From NCBI GenBank assembly GCA_023511405.1, contig JAIMBO010000004.1:1-61224 (forward strand): DNA of 61,224 nucleotides. The letters are read 5' to 3'. The notes below the pieces were generated by a model, which was not told the DNA's origin, made no database searches, and worked only from the letters and a program-made list of their open reading frames with translations. How positions within the stretch are numbered: position 1 is the stretch's first letter; each line of letters opens with the position of its first letter. The DNA is from Rubrobacteraceae bacterium. GTDB taxonomy: Bacteria > Actinomycetota > Rubrobacteria > Rubrobacterales > Rubrobacteraceae. Shown here piece after piece: positions 23,616 through 32,274 of the stretch. The translations under genes and the position numbers were made by a program.

Positions 23616-25062
23616 TCCCAATCACTTGAGCCAGGATCTGTCGCGTGCGGTCTATCTGTTCGGGCGTGGCGGACATGCTCGCCGCACGCTCCTCATCGAG
23701 GATACGCGCGAGCTCCTCTTCTGCCGCCTCGCGGCTGATGTTCTCGAGCCGCATGATCGCCGAGACGCGCGAGGTGAGACCGTTCTGCACCTTCTGAGCT
23801 TCGATATCTGCGACTTCCTTCGGATCTTCCGGCAAGCCATCCTTCCATCCGACCTGTACGTCTTTGAGCGCCACGCCGGAGAGCTCTCCTGCGAGGGTAA
23901 GAGCGCGGCGCAGCGCAGGGTCGAAGGCGGTGCGAAGGCGCGCTGCTTTCGCAAGCGAGGACTGCATCCGAAGCTTCAGAGATGTACCGCTCTCGGCGTA
24001 GCCGGTCTTCGAGATGCCGAAGGCCGTCGGGGAGGTCTCGGAGTCGATGTACATCTGCTCTTTGATCTCCTCGATCTCGCTTTTTATCGAGTCGACGTTC
24101 TGATCCCAGGTGATGTACTGCGGGATTGGAGTTGACTTTCCATCGATTCCAGGCTCGATGACGAAGTACTTCTCGCCAGCGGCCACCCTCTCTGCCTCTG
24201 CGCTCTCGGGGTCTGGTACCTCGAGCGGCGGCCCGGCCATGGGCGGGTCGGCATGCCGGTCGTTTATGCGCGCCCACTGGGCAAGCCTGACCTCGAGCCG
24301 CTGCAGGTGAGAGTCGATCGCGGTGTAGTCGTCATAGCCGAAGAGCCGGTTGGATGTGCGCTGGTTCGGCACATGCAGGATGAGCGGTACCCCGGCCGGG
24401 TTCGTCTCTACCCCACCCGCGGGCCAGTCGGGGAAGAACGCATGCGGATCGGCTGGCTTCCCGATCCGCTGTGCACCATCCAGCTCGTGGAAGCGGTACT
24501 CGATCTGGTCTGGGCCGTGGATCTCGGCGTAGAGATACGACTTCTCGCCGATGCGGCCGAGCCAGCCCTGCTCCTCGGTCGTGATGGTGTATGCGAGCAC
24601 ATGCCGCTCGATATGGCGCACGTTGCCCCGGCGGACGACGGGAAACCAGATCTCCGGTGAGACTGCCTCGATACGCGGCATGCCGTCCTCCATCCGCACC
24701 TTCAGCAGCCCATCGCCGAAGCGCGACACATCGATCGCAACCTCCCAGAGCACCGCATGCAGCTCGCTCTCCCGGACGAGCTGATCCAGGAAAGCCCCTG
24801 CCTCGGAGTCGCTTGTATGCAGCGACGGCGGGTCGCCAACTAGAAGATCGGCCCAGAGGTTGGAGAGCCGTTTCGGGAAGTCGACAACGACCTCGAGCGA
24901 AGCGTGGATATCCTGGCGCAGAGTCCTCCACCACTCCGAGTAGACCCGCTCATGCAGCGACTCGTAGAGCCAGCGGTTCTGCCGGTAGCGTGCGAGCCGC
25001 GAGGATTCGGCCGGCGGCGGCCATGGTGCACCGATGTCCAGAAATGAGAGATCGTAGAGCAT
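23593..25062 (-). CDS. Portal protein
   Basis: 489 residues, SPP1-type portal. The N-terminus carries SRLARYRQNRWLYE and LWADLLVGDPP; the middle has the crown/clip region with LEVPDPESAEAERV and YFVIEPGIDGKSTPIPQYI; then EEIKEQMYIDSETSPTAFG and a helical C-terminus. It abuts the terminase gene. Confidence 0.85.
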   Translation of the reverse strand: MLYDLSFLDIGAPWPPPAESSRLARYRQNRWLYESLHERVYSEWWRTLRQDIHASLEVVVDFPKRLSNLWADLLVGDPPSLHTSDSEAGAFLDQLVRESELHAVLWEVAIDVSRFGDGLLKVRMEDGMPRIEAVSPEIWFPVVRRGNVRHIERHVLAYTITTEEQGWLGRIGEKSYLYAEIHGPDQIEYRFHELDGAQRIGKPADPHAFFPDWPAGGVETNPAGVPLILHVPNQRTSNRLFGYDDYTAIDSHLQRLEVRLAQWARINDRHADPPMAGPPLEVPDPESAEAERVAAGEKYFVIEPGIDGKSTPIPQYITWDQNVDSIKSEIEEIKEQMYIDSETSPTAFGISKTGYAESGTSLKLRMQSSLAKAARLRTAFDPALRRALTLAGELSGVALKDVQVGWKDGLPEDPKEVADIEAQKVQNGLTSRVSAIMRLENISREAAEEELARILDEERAASMSATPEQIDRTRQILAQVIGNGQNANG

Positions 25063-26388
25063 CTAGAGTCCTTGCGGTTTCCTCACGACCCTCCCGAGCG
25101 CACGCGCAGTGGCGGAGAGGTCTGCAACAGCGTAGACGAGCGCATCCACACGATCGTCGTGCGCTGCTACGGGACCGCCGGGCAGGAAGGAGACCATCTG
25201 ATCTTCGAGCGCAGCGTAAGCGGCGGCGTCCCCTACGTGAAACACGCGCTTCTGCTCGTAGAGCGCTGCGACGGGCTCGGCCCGGACGATCTTCCCGCGG
25301 CTCGCCCTCACGGCCCGGTACGGGATGCGCGGTGAGACCGTGCGCAGGACACGCTCTACCAGGTCGCCGCCGTTGTTGACCTCAGCGATGATCCGATCAG
25401 CCTCGTACTCTTCGTATGCTGCGACCACGCGGCGAGCCCAGCCGTCCGGAGAGAGCCGGCACGAGCGATCGGCGAGTACGTAGTAATGCCCGTCTACACC
25501 CCGACCACACACCACGATACCAGTCTCATCCGAGGTGGCATCGCTGGTCACGGCCGGATCAACTGCGACCACCACCCGTGCCAGCTCCGGAGCGCTCTCT
25601 ACGCGGCACTGTTCCAGCGTCGCGCGGGTCCACAAAGCACCCGGGATCTCCGAGAGCACCTCGGCGTAGAGCTCCTGGCGCCCGAGCCTGGTTCCCTCGT
25701 AGCGCCGCTTCAGCTGGCTCAAAGCTACCGGTGAGAGGTTGTGGGCATTCTCGAAGGTCGAGCCCCGGGTCACTACCACGTCCTCGCCCTCGCGAGCGAG
25801 AAGATTACGCACGAGTGCAACCGGCTTCGGCGTGGTGGTGACCACCGTCTGAGGGTGCCGTCCAAGCCTGAGGCCAAACTGCAGCTGATCCCAGGAGTCG
25901 GTGTAAGACCAGCTGGCGAGCTCGTCCGCCCAGGCCCGGTGATGCTGCGGACCCCGGAAACGTTCCGGCTCGTCGGCCGAGAAGAGCTTGTAGCGCGTGC
26001 CGTTCGTGAGCACCAGCTCGCCGAGCGAACGGTTCCAGACCTTCACGGCCTCAGGCGGCAGCACCGAGAGAAGGCCTGATTCTCCCTCGACGCAGGTATC
26101 GCGCGCATCCGCGTAAGTCGGAGCGCAGACGGCTATGCGAACGCCGGGGTTCTCGAGCCCGAATTTCTTCACGTCCTCGGCACCGGTTCTGGTTTTCCCC
26201 CACCCTCTGCCAGTGAGAATCAACCAGATATTCCAATCGCCAGGAGGCGCCAGCTGCTCTGGTCTCGCCCACAGCGTCCAGTCGTAGAGGAGTGATGCGG
26301 CCTCGCGCTCACTTAGGCTCGCCACCGCCTTCTTCAGCTCTTCTTCTGGCAATGAGCCGAGCAAGGAGCTTAGCTCTTGCGTCGTCAA
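25063..26388 (-). CDS. terL: Terminase large subunit
   Basis: About 441 residues. The ATPase domain has Walker A GRGWGKT and a WADELASW Walker B/coupling region. The C-terminal nuclease domain shows VVVAVDPAVTSDATSDET and AEVNNGGDLVERVL. The motor packages phage DNA through the portal. The frame opens at TTG 26388, overlapping the small subunit by 80 nt; GTG 26325 is a plausible alternative start. Confidence 0.9.
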   Translation of the reverse strand: MTTQELSSLLGSLPEEELKKAVASLSEREAASLLYDWTLWARPEQLAPPGDWNIWLILTGRGWGKTRTGAEDVKKFGLENPGVRIAVCAPTYADARDTCVEGESGLLSVLPPEAVKVWNRSLGELVLTNGTRYKLFSADEPERFRGPQHHRAWADELASWSYTDSWDQLQFGLRLGRHPQTVVTTTPKPVALVRNLLAREGEDVVVTRGSTFENAHNLSPVALSQLKRRYEGTRLGRQELYAEVLSEIPGALWTRATLEQCRVESAPELARVVVAVDPAVTSDATSDETGIVVCGRGVDGHYYVLADRSCRLSPDGWARRVVAAYEEYEADRIIAEVNNGGDLVERVLRTVSPRIPYRAVRASRGKIVRAEPVAALYEQKRVFHVGDAAAYAALEDQMVSFLPGGPVAAHDDRVDALVYAVADLSATARALGRVVRKPQGL

Positions 26389-26758
26389 CCTCTATCGGAC
26401 CTCCACCAGGACCGCTGATCTCCTGCCTGTCCCCGAACACCTCTTTGCGCCTACCCTTGAGCAGGAAGATGAGCAGGGTGTCCGAGTAGCGGCGCACGTC
26501 CGCCACGTGCTTACCGGCCGAGACTACCGGCTCTACCGTACCTACGAGGGCCCGGCGCCTGGCCTCTTCCTCGAGGTAGTCAAGAGCCTCCTCCATCGCG
26601 TCATCCCAGGCACGCCTGAAAGACTCGGAGTGCGCCCGCTCGTGGTAGGCCGCCTGGCGGCTTATCCCTGCATCTTTCGCCGAGCGGGAGACGTTGGCAG
26701 TCTCTCTGAGACGCTCGAGGAAAGCAGGTTTCCACTCGCTTTTTTTGGGTGCAGCCAT
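26309..26758 (-). CDS. terS: Terminase small subunit
   Basis: 149 residues. N-terminal helix-turn-helix (FLERLRETANVSRSAKDAG, then SRQAAYHERAHS) typical of DNA-recognition by small terminases, a helical oligomerisation core (EALDYLEEEARRRALVG) and a C-terminal acidic/Gly tail. It opens the leftward late block. Confidence 0.85.
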   Translation of the reverse strand: MAAPKKSEWKPAFLERLRETANVSRSAKDAGISRQAAYHERAHSESFRRAWDDAMEEALDYLEEEARRRALVGTVEPVVSAGKHVADVRRYSDTLLIFLLKGRRKEVFGDRQEISGPGGGPIEVDDARAKLLARLIARRRAEEGGGEPK

Positions 26759-26783
26759 CTCCAGCTCTCGCGCGCGTTTTTAG

Positions 26784-26803
26784 GTGTCAAACAGTGTCAA
26801 ACA
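26784..26803. repeat. Tandem 10-bp repeat upstream of terS
   Basis: GTGTCAAACA occurs twice back to back, 26 nt upstream of the small-terminase start. On the minus strand each copy contains TTGACA. Phased repeats here could be the terminase recognition (pac/cos) site or a late-promoter activator site. Confidence 0.6.
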
Positions 26804-26927
26804 AAACTTTCGTCCCCACCACCTCACGGCGCCGGGATTCGACATTGCCCCTGAATGATGCCGGGAGGCGCGTGGTATGGGTGGATAACACAAAGAGAGG
26901 GAAAGGAGGAGTAGCGCCGCCCGGCCA

Positions 26928-26962
26928 CAAAAAGCCCCGCAGTAAGTAGGGGGTCGCGGGGA
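26928..26962 (-). terminator. Terminator at the end of the early operon
   Basis: Minus-strand stem CCCCGC/GCGGGG (26956-26961 with 26935-26940) with a 15-nt loop is followed by a TTTTT run. It closes the leftward early transcript after the gene at 27012 and separates it from terS. Confidence 0.65.
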
Positions 26963-27011
26963 CACTTCGATTACGATACCATAATAACACGATGTTCCCC
27001 GGACCTGCAAG

Positions 27012-27653
27012 CTATGCGGCTGGGTGATCATCGTCGCGGGCGAAGCGCAGAGCCTCGTAGCAGCGCGAGCGGCTGACCTGCTTCACTTTCTGATAGTTTC
27101 GGATGGCTTCTTCTGGGCCGCATCCGAGTCTCGCCATGATACCGTGCAGGCTGGCGGCGAGCAGCCTGAGTGCGTCCTCTCGGGCGAACGCGCGGTCGAG
27201 GTCGCGCGCTTCGGTGCGATTGCGTACCCGCTCGTAGCGACGCGGGATCCAGACGTGTATCTTCTCGTCCTCCTCCAGGTGGCGCTCCAGCACACTCGCC
27301 AGGAGCATGCACATGGCGCGGAAGGCGCGAAGCCGCCTTCTCGCGTGCTCGTGCCAGCGCGATACGCTCGTCGGGTCGGAGTAGAGCTCCAGGATCAGAG
27401 ATGAGAACGCCACGCCCCCGAATGCAGCGTTGCTGCGGCGCAACTCTTCTATGAGCGGATTCAGAAGGCGCGAGACACGTGCGTTCTCTTCCCAGAAACG
27501 AAAAGCTCCATCGGTGACCGGCGGGCGACTGCCGCCGCGATACTTTCGTGAGAGCGGCTCGGACGGCGGAGCACCCGGCCCGATGTACGATGGTGCGAAC
27601 TCGAGGTAGCGTGCTATCTCTCTGGCGTTGTGCTCTAGCCTGTTCTCCCCCAC
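27012..27653 (-). CDS. Unknown early protein, possible late-gene regulator
   Basis: 213 residues, helical, Arg-rich, no recognised domain. The C-terminus (EEAIRNYQKVKQVSRSRCYE) could be a helix-turn-helix. Being the last early gene, just before a terminator and the small terminase, is the usual position of ArpU/RinA-type activators of late transcription; that role is inferred from place only. GTG 27653 has GGGGAGGG upstream. Confidence 0.55.
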   Translation of the reverse strand: MGENRLEHNAREIARYLEFAPSYIGPGAPPSEPLSRKYRGGSRPPVTDGAFRFWEENARVSRLLNPLIEELRRSNAAFGGVAFSSLILELYSDPTSVSRWHEHARRRLRAFRAMCMLLASVLERHLEEDEKIHVWIPRRYERVRNRTEARDLDRAFAREDALRLLAASLHGIMARLGCGPEEAIRNYQKVKQVSRSRCYEALRFARDDDHPAA

Positions 27654-27668
27654 GCTATCCCTCCCCGG

Positions 27669-28046
27669 TCATTTCTCCAGCTTGCCCTCGCGTGCCGAGG
27701 ACTCCCCGGCGGCTATCTTCGTGATCTCCGCCTCGTGGCGCGGCCACATGACGTACGTCTCGATGCCGGCCCGCGCGAGCGCTTCGAGCCATCTGGCCTG
27801 GCACTCCGAGATTTTGTTGTTTTTGACCTTGAGCTCCATCGCCACCAGGCGTCCGTCTCGAACGAGCATGAGGTCCGGAAATCCAGGATCGGAGTGCTTC
27901 GAATTCCAGGTGTGGTATGTGAGCCAGCCTGCGGCGCGGAAGATCCCCTTCACACGCGTCGTGAAGTTCTTCTCGGAGATCGCGAAGTCCAGCTCGCGGA
28001 GGCAGTCCTCGCGTTCCAGCCTGGTGCTGACTCGATTCTTGCTCAT
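27669..28046 (-). CDS. VRR-NUC domain nuclease
   Basis: 125 residues. The catalytic pattern of the VRR-NUC branch of PD-(D/E)xK enzymes is clear: SDPGFPDLMLVRDGRLVAME followed by LKVKNN, where D, E and K are the active residues, then ARWLEALARAGIETYVMW. Phage versions act as Holliday-junction or flap nucleases in recombination and packaging. It is coupled (ATGA) to the methylase upstream. Confidence 0.85.
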   Translation of the reverse strand: MSKNRVSTRLEREDCLRELDFAISEKNFTTRVKGIFRAAGWLTYHTWNSKHSDPGFPDLMLVRDGRLVAMELKVKNNKISECQARWLEALARAGIETYVMWPRHEAEITKIAAGESSAREGKLEK

Positions 28047-28888
28047 ACAAACAGTCTTCCGTCGAGTGCCTCCGCGGCCACTGGGTTTATCCAGAGGACC
28101 TCCTCGCGGATCTTCGCCTTCTCTGCGAGGGTGCGGGTTTCCACCCGCACCCAGTCTGAGAGTACGGACTCATACAGCGGGTTCGCATATCCAGAGATAA
28201 GCACCGGTCCCGGGTGGCGCATGAGAAGATCAAGAAGCTCCTCATGGTCCTCGTCGGTCATCTCGTGTGCGTACTGCTTGCGGTCGCGTGTAGAGAGCAC
28301 GTATGGCGGATCCGCGTAGATCAGGACCTCGGGTAAGCGGTAGGCGGTGATGATCTCGGCGGCCGGGCGGCACTCGATCTGAGCGTCCTTTAGCCTGTCC
28401 GTTGCGGCGAGGATGCGCCCTGGCACGTTCTTCCACTGGCGGTATGGGACGGCGGTAGGGCCGCGGTTGACCTGGAGTACCGATCTCCATCCGTTCGAGG
28501 AACCAAGCCGCGAGCCGTGTCCCTGCCAGCACCTCACCAGGAATCGACGCGCAGCCTCGACCGCCGGATCGCAATTCGCGGTCTTTTCTATGGTAGCGCG
28601 GTCCCGGTCGTAGGAGAGGTAGTACTCCTCGCGCGCCCAGGGAGTCATCTCCACCGCCGCGGCGAGCTCCTCCGGCTTCTCCCGGACGACCCGGAAAAGG
28701 TTCACCACATCGCCTGAGATGTCGTTGATCGTCTCCAGCCGAGCAGGCTTCTTGCGGAAGAACACCGCACCAGAGCCGAAGAACGGCTCCAGATAGGTGT
28801 CGTGAGGCGGCATGTGGCGGATAATCCAATCGGCGATGCGCCACTTCCCTCCCGGGTATTTGACGACCGGGCCAGTGACCGCGCTCAC
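28043..28888 (-). CDS. D12-class (Dam-type) adenine-N6 DNA methyltransferase
   Basis: 281 residues. SAM-binding motif EPFFGSGAVF (about 49-58), the NDISGDVVNLFRVV segment, and catalytic DPPY (about 193-196) place it in the Dam/DpnIIA family. The N-terminal KYPGGK is also diagnostic. It probably methylates GATC or a similar site, protecting phage DNA from host restriction. No cognate endonuclease is adjacent, so it is an orphan methylase. Confidence 0.9.
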   Translation of the reverse strand: MSAVTGPVVKYPGGKWRIADWIIRHMPPHDTYLEPFFGSGAVFFRKKPARLETINDISGDVVNLFRVVREKPEELAAAVEMTPWAREEYYLSYDRDRATIEKTANCDPAVEAARRFLVRCWQGHGSRLGSSNGWRSVLQVNRGPTAVPYRQWKNVPGRILAATDRLKDAQIECRPAAEIITAYRLPEVLIYADPPYVLSTRDRKQYAHEMTDEDHEELLDLLMRHPGPVLISGYANPLYESVLSDWVRVETRTLAEKAKIREEVLWINPVAAEALDGRLFV

Positions 28889-29127
28889 ACCCGCACCTCC
28901 TCCACCGGGACATCCGCCGCCGGACGGACCGGTTTCTGGCCCGGATAGAGCCTCTCGGGCCGGGTGCGGTAGAGCTGGACCTGCGCCATCCCTCCCACAA
29001 CCGAGAGAAGAATTCCGTACCCCTGAGGCGTCCGGACTTCGCGGCCGATCCAGGGATAGAGCCTGCCAGCGGGTCCGAACTTCCGCATGCCCTCCATGCT
29101 TTCTTTTGCGAGATTCTGTCCACTCAT
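28885..29127 (-). CDS. Small phage protein, early operon
   Basis: About 80 residues from ATG 29127, which overlaps the upstream stop. The central part (WIGREVRTPQGYGILLSVV then AQVQLYRT) looks like a small beta-barrel. Function unknown. Confidence 0.5.
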   Translation of the reverse strand: MSGQNLAKESMEGMRKFGPAGRLYPWIGREVRTPQGYGILLSVVGGMAQVQLYRTRPERLYPGQKPVRPAADVPVEEVRV

Positions 29128-29345
29128 TTGCCTTCCTCGCACCGCTCCGAGACGACCGGATCCAGGAAACTCTCTGGGAACCATGTAGGCTCAGAGAGGG
29201 CAGTGATATCGACCCTCACGACGGCCGGCTCGAGGTCGTCGTTTATCTCTACGACGCGGCCCGTCTCACCTACAAGCTTCTTAGACCAGGCAAACCGGCC
29301 AAACGCTTTCTTGATGCGCACCTTGTGTCCGGGTCGAATCGTCAT
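29124..29345 (-). CDS. Small KOW/SH3-like phage protein
   Basis: 73 residues with a beta-barrel pattern (GHKVRIKKAFGRFAWSKK, then GETGRVVEIND and AVVRVDI) resembling SH3/KOW modules. It overlaps the replication gene by 4 nt. Function unknown; nucleic-acid contact is plausible. Confidence 0.55.
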   Translation of the reverse strand: MTIRPGHKVRIKKAFGRFAWSKKLVGETGRVVEINDDLEPAVVRVDITALSEPTWFPESFLDPVVSERCEEGK

Positions 29346-30262
29346 CCGAAGAGCTCCCTTATCTGGCGCCTGCGCTCCTCGGCTTCGCGCTTACGACGCT
29401 CGTCCAGCGATTCGACCGGAACGGCACTGAGGCTGGCACGTCTGCGCGCCGCGGGCCCCTGGCCCCTGGCTGCTTTATCCGGTCTGTACCCCTGAGCACA
29501 CTTTATGACGTAGCCGATGCTGCCTTTAGACCGGCGCAGGGCTTCTTCGAACCCATACGCCCAGGCCTCCTCGGAGATATCGCCTTTCTCTCGGCGAGAG
29601 ACGTACCTCTCACCGATCTCCCTCCATAGCGCGCTCACCGCCTTTGTGCCCGTCTTGTTCTCTGCTGCGGCACACTCGGCCAATCTCCTCAGCTCTTCGC
29701 CGAACCTGTCGTGCTCGCAGAGTCTCTCCCAGCGTTCTTCGGCTTCTCTTCTGGAAAGAGCCTTCACCTTCCTGCGCGCGGGCAAAGAAACCGCAGTTTC
29801 TTTGCGCTCGTCGTTAGACGAGCGTTTCTTCTCTGACGGTTCTATTGACGGTTCATCTGACGGTTCGGGTGCATTTTCACGTGTGGTTTTCTCGTGAGAT
29901 TGCACCCCTCTCCCGTCAGAATGCACCGGTGCATTTTTTGCACCCCGGTGCTTGCCGTACCTTTCCCGCCATTCTTCGAAGGACATCTTGCGCCTGGCCT
30001 CTTCCAGGTGGATCTCGTACTCGGGAGGCTTGCTTCCTGTTGCGGGCGCGACCTGCCTGATAATCCCCTGCTGGCGTAAAGAGCGCATGATATCCTCTAC
30101 CGCACGTGGCTTGTACCCGGCCTTCCATGCGATACGGTCCACGGATGGATAGCAGTTTGTGCCATCGTCATTGGCATGCTCGGCCATCGCCAGCAGCACG
30201 GCCTGCTGTGGTCGCGTCACCTCGATCTCATGCATTATCCGGACCATCAGACTCAGGCTCAT
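29342..30262 (-). CDS. Replication initiator-like protein
   Basis: 306 residues. The N-terminus is a winged helix (VTRPQQAVLLAMAEHAND, then CYPSVDRIAWKAGYKPRAVE) like the HTH_36 domain of phage replication proteins. A charged linker (about 120-175) leads to a helical C-terminal domain with SKGSIGYVIKCAQGYRPD, similar to DnaD-type tails. It probably binds the origin and recruits the host helicase loader. ATG 30262 has GAGGTGG upstream. Confidence 0.75.
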   Translation of the reverse strand: MSLSLMVRIMHEIEVTRPQQAVLLAMAEHANDDGTNCYPSVDRIAWKAGYKPRAVEDIMRSLRQQGIIRQVAPATGSKPPEYEIHLEEARRKMSFEEWRERYGKHRGAKNAPVHSDGRGVQSHEKTTRENAPEPSDEPSIEPSEKKRSSNDERKETAVSLPARRKVKALSRREAEERWERLCEHDRFGEELRRLAECAAAENKTGTKAVSALWREIGERYVSRREKGDISEEAWAYGFEEALRRSKGSIGYVIKCAQGYRPDKAARGQGPAARRRASLSAVPVESLDERRKREAEERRRQIRELFG

Positions 30263-30278
30263 TCGACCACCTCGATGC

Positions 30279-30746
30279 TCATTCCTTCGGCACCTCCCCG
30301 GTCCCGCCGCATGTGGGGCATGGCATCATCTCCACCACCTCCGCCCCTTCCTCCTTCTCGCGGCGGACCTCGGCCGCCAGCTCTCTCGTGGAAAGCCCCT
30401 CGACCTCCGCCCGCTCGATGGCAGCCTCCGGGTCTTCGGCGCGCGCAGCCACCGCGTGGTGCTGGAACGAAAGACCCTGCGAGCGCTCGCGGTATTGCCA
30501 CGCCCGGTAGGTGGATGCGAGTTCGTAGATTCGCCGGGTCGAGTACCCGACCTCGGAGGCGAACTTCGGGATCGCCTTCTCGCCGTATCGCGTGGTCACA
30601 GAGGCTGCAATAGCAGCGAGCGCCCAGAGGTGGTTCTGCATCGACTCTTCCACCTCGAGCCAGGCGGAGACGTGCTCCTCCCAGCTCTCTCCGCGAAAGA
30701 CCGGGAGCGCTCCGTCCGGCTTCGGCCGGCTTTCGATCTCACCCAT
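30279..30746 (-). CDS. Early DNA-binding protein with C-terminal zinc motif
   Basis: 155 residues. A helical domain (MQNHLWALAAIAASVTTRYG, YSTRRIYELASTYRAW) with helix-turn-helix character is followed by LSTRELAAEVR, as in ParB/KorB-type proteins, and ends with CPTCGGTGE, half a zinc ribbon. Probably a replication or partition-like accessory; not assigned further. It overlaps the upstream gene. Confidence 0.6.
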   Translation of the reverse strand: MGEIESRPKPDGALPVFRGESWEEHVSAWLEVEESMQNHLWALAAIAASVTTRYGEKAIPKFASEVGYSTRRIYELASTYRAWQYRERSQGLSFQHHAVAARAEDPEAAIERAEVEGLSTRELAAEVRREKEEGAEVVEMMPCPTCGGTGEVPKE

Positions 30747-31149
30747 CCTGCAAGCCTCCGCCGGCGAAAAGAGCGGGCTGGCTCTCCTCTTCGAGCAAAC
30801 GCCGTGCCACCTGGCGCCAGCTCAGAAACACGAAACGCTCTCCCGGCTTCCACGGCTTTGCGTCGCGCGGATCCAGCGGCTCACCGAACCAGGCCCAGAT
30901 ACCATCCGGCCAGAACTCCAGCCAGTAGCGCTCATTGCCCGGCGCGCTGTGACCGACGCCGCCGCCGGGCTGGCACTCGTCGCGCAAAAACGAGCAGAGT
31001 TCTTCGAGCGAGCCGCACCTTGAGCGGGCGCGCTCGCGGACCCGGCGGCTCACTCTATAGTGGATGGCGAACTCGACCTCTTCGGGCCGGGCAGGTGGCA
31101 ATCCGGCCGACTGCTCTTCCAGCTTCTTCCGCAGCCATCTCGGGGTCAT
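30739..31149 (-). CDS. Unknown early phage protein
   Basis: 136 residues from ATG 31149 (GGAGAA ribosome site; the frame extends to 31224). Starts MTPRWLRKKLEEQSAG. Contains many Trp/Arg (WLEFWPDGIWAWFGEPLDP). No domain recognised. Confidence 0.55.
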   Translation of the reverse strand: MTPRWLRKKLEEQSAGLPPARPEEVEFAIHYRVSRRVRERARSRCGSLEELCSFLRDECQPGGGVGHSAPGNERYWLEFWPDGIWAWFGEPLDPRDAKPWKPGERFVFLSWRQVARRLLEEESQPALFAGGGLQDG

Positions 31150-31168
31150 GGCGTTCTCCTGAGTTCGC

Positions 31169-31366
31169 TCATGGCTTCTCCTCCTCCCTGCGCGCCACGC
31201 ATACCGGACAGTGCCAGCCCCCACGCCGGTATTTCCTCCAGCCGGCTCTCTTCAGCTGCCGCGTGTACTTCTCGCCGGCACGCCCGACCAGGATGGGAAC
31301 GCGCTTCCCGCACACCGCACACCGGTAGAGCCTGATTCCAGGCTGGAGCTGCTCGTATACGCGCAT
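31169..31366 (-). CDS. Small zinc-ribbon protein
   Basis: 65 residues with two CxxC knuckles, CAVCGKR and CPVCVAR, about 33 residues apart, around a Lys/Arg-rich segment. A treble-clef or ribbon fold is likely. ATG 31366 overlaps the stop of the upstream mini-gene (ATGA) and has GAGGAAGAG upstream. Confidence 0.65.
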   Translation of the reverse strand: MRVYEQLQPGIRLYRCAVCGKRVPILVGRAGEKYTRQLKRAGWRKYRRGGWHCPVCVARREEEKP

Positions 31367-31521
31367 CAGCTCTTCCTCCAGATCTCCTCGAGGATCTTTG
31401 CCTCGGCCTCGTGCTCCTTCTCGAGCCGGGAGATTTCTCCTGACACCCTCATGCACGAAAAGATCACGCAGAAGGCCGGAACGCAGAGAACGAAAAAGAG
31501 CGAGATGATACCCCCGATCAT
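31366..31521 (-). CDS. Single-pass membrane mini-protein
   Basis: 51 residues: a membrane helix (GGIISLFFVLCVPAFCVIFS) followed by a charged helix (EISRLEKEHEAEAKILEEIW). The ATG has GGAGGCGAG upstream and the stop overlaps the next start, so it is a coupled member of the early operon. Function unknown. Confidence 0.65.
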   Translation of the reverse strand: MIGGIISLFFVLCVPAFCVIFSCMRVSGEISRLEKEHEAEAKILEEIWRKS

Positions 31522-31724
31522 CTCGCCTCCTTCCGCCGGGTAGAGCGCTGAGAGCGCTGATAGTGATCCCAGGCAAGCGCCTCGACCTTCTCCGGACCGG
31601 TGCCGTAGCGGCTCCAGACAAAGATCACGTCATTCCATGGGGCCAAAAGCTGCACCACCTCCGGGTCGGAAAGCACGACCCGATACCCGGGTGGCAGGTA
31701 GGGGCTCTTTCTCTCGTCGCTCAT
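31518..31724 (-). CDS. Small unknown early phage protein
   Basis: 68 residues from ATG 31724: a Pro-rich start (SPYLPPGYRVVLSDPEVVQ), a Trp-containing middle (WNDVIFVWSRYG) and a basic tail. The start overlaps the upstream stop (ATGA). Confidence 0.5.
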   Translation of the reverse strand: MSDERKSPYLPPGYRVVLSDPEVVQLLAPWNDVIFVWSRYGTGPEKVEALAWDHYQRSQRSTRRKEAR

Positions 31725-31873
31725 TTCTCCGCTCCCGGCACGCGCATGATCCTCACCTTCCCCGTGCCCCCACACGCCGGGCAGACCGGGAAGCGGCCCC
31801 TCACGACGCCGCTCCCGCCGCACCCAAAGCACTTCTGGCCACACCCGACCGCGAGAATCCGCTTCCCCTTCAC
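31721..31873 (-). CDS. Small DnaJ-type zinc-finger protein
   Basis: About 50 residues from GTG 31873 (GGGAGGAG upstream). It has two CxxCxGxG-like knuckles: CFGCGGSGVV and CPACGGTGKV, the DnaJ cysteine-rich pattern. Such phage mini-proteins may bind nucleic acid or unfolded protein. Confidence 0.65.
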   Translation of the reverse strand: MKGKRILAVGCGQKCFGCGGSGVVRGRFPVCPACGGTGKVRIMRVPGAEK

Positions 31874-32274
31874 GACTCTCCTCCCGCGAGTTCGGCGAGC
31901 CTGAGCCGGCCCCACTCCGTCATGCTCAGGCCCGCGATTCCTTCCCACCACAGACGCGCGATACGCGCCGAGCCAGTGCTCCTGACCGAGTAGGAGAGGG
32001 ATTCCAGCGATCGCGGCTCAACGCCATAGTGAGCCTCGATCCGGTCGGCCTGATTACGGCCGACCAGCTCCAGCTCAAGGCCGTTGTCATCTACCTCGCG
32101 CAGCAGCGTAACCTCCCGCGAGGTGGAGTGAGTGCGCTTCCACCCCTGGGGGGAGTAGAAATCGGGAATCTCGCTCCGACGGACATAGCGGATGTCGCTC
32201 TCGTCCGCCGGTCGGATGTCCACGTACAGCCCCTCGGGGCATGTGTCGGAGCCGTAGCAGATCGGGCAGCTCAT
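31870..32274 (-). CDS. Unknown early phage protein with N-terminal Cys pair
   Basis: 134 residues from ATG 32274, overlapping the upstream stop. It opens MSCPICYGSDTCPEG (three Cys, possible metal site). The C-terminal part (IARLWWEGIAGLSMTEWGRL) looks helix-turn-helix-like. Function unknown. Confidence 0.55.
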   Translation of the reverse strand: MSCPICYGSDTCPEGLYVDIRPADESDIRYVRRSEIPDFYSPQGWKRTHSTSREVTLLREVDDNGLELELVGRNQADRIEAHYGVEPRSLESLSYSVRSTGSARIARLWWEGIAGLSMTEWGRLRLAELAGGES

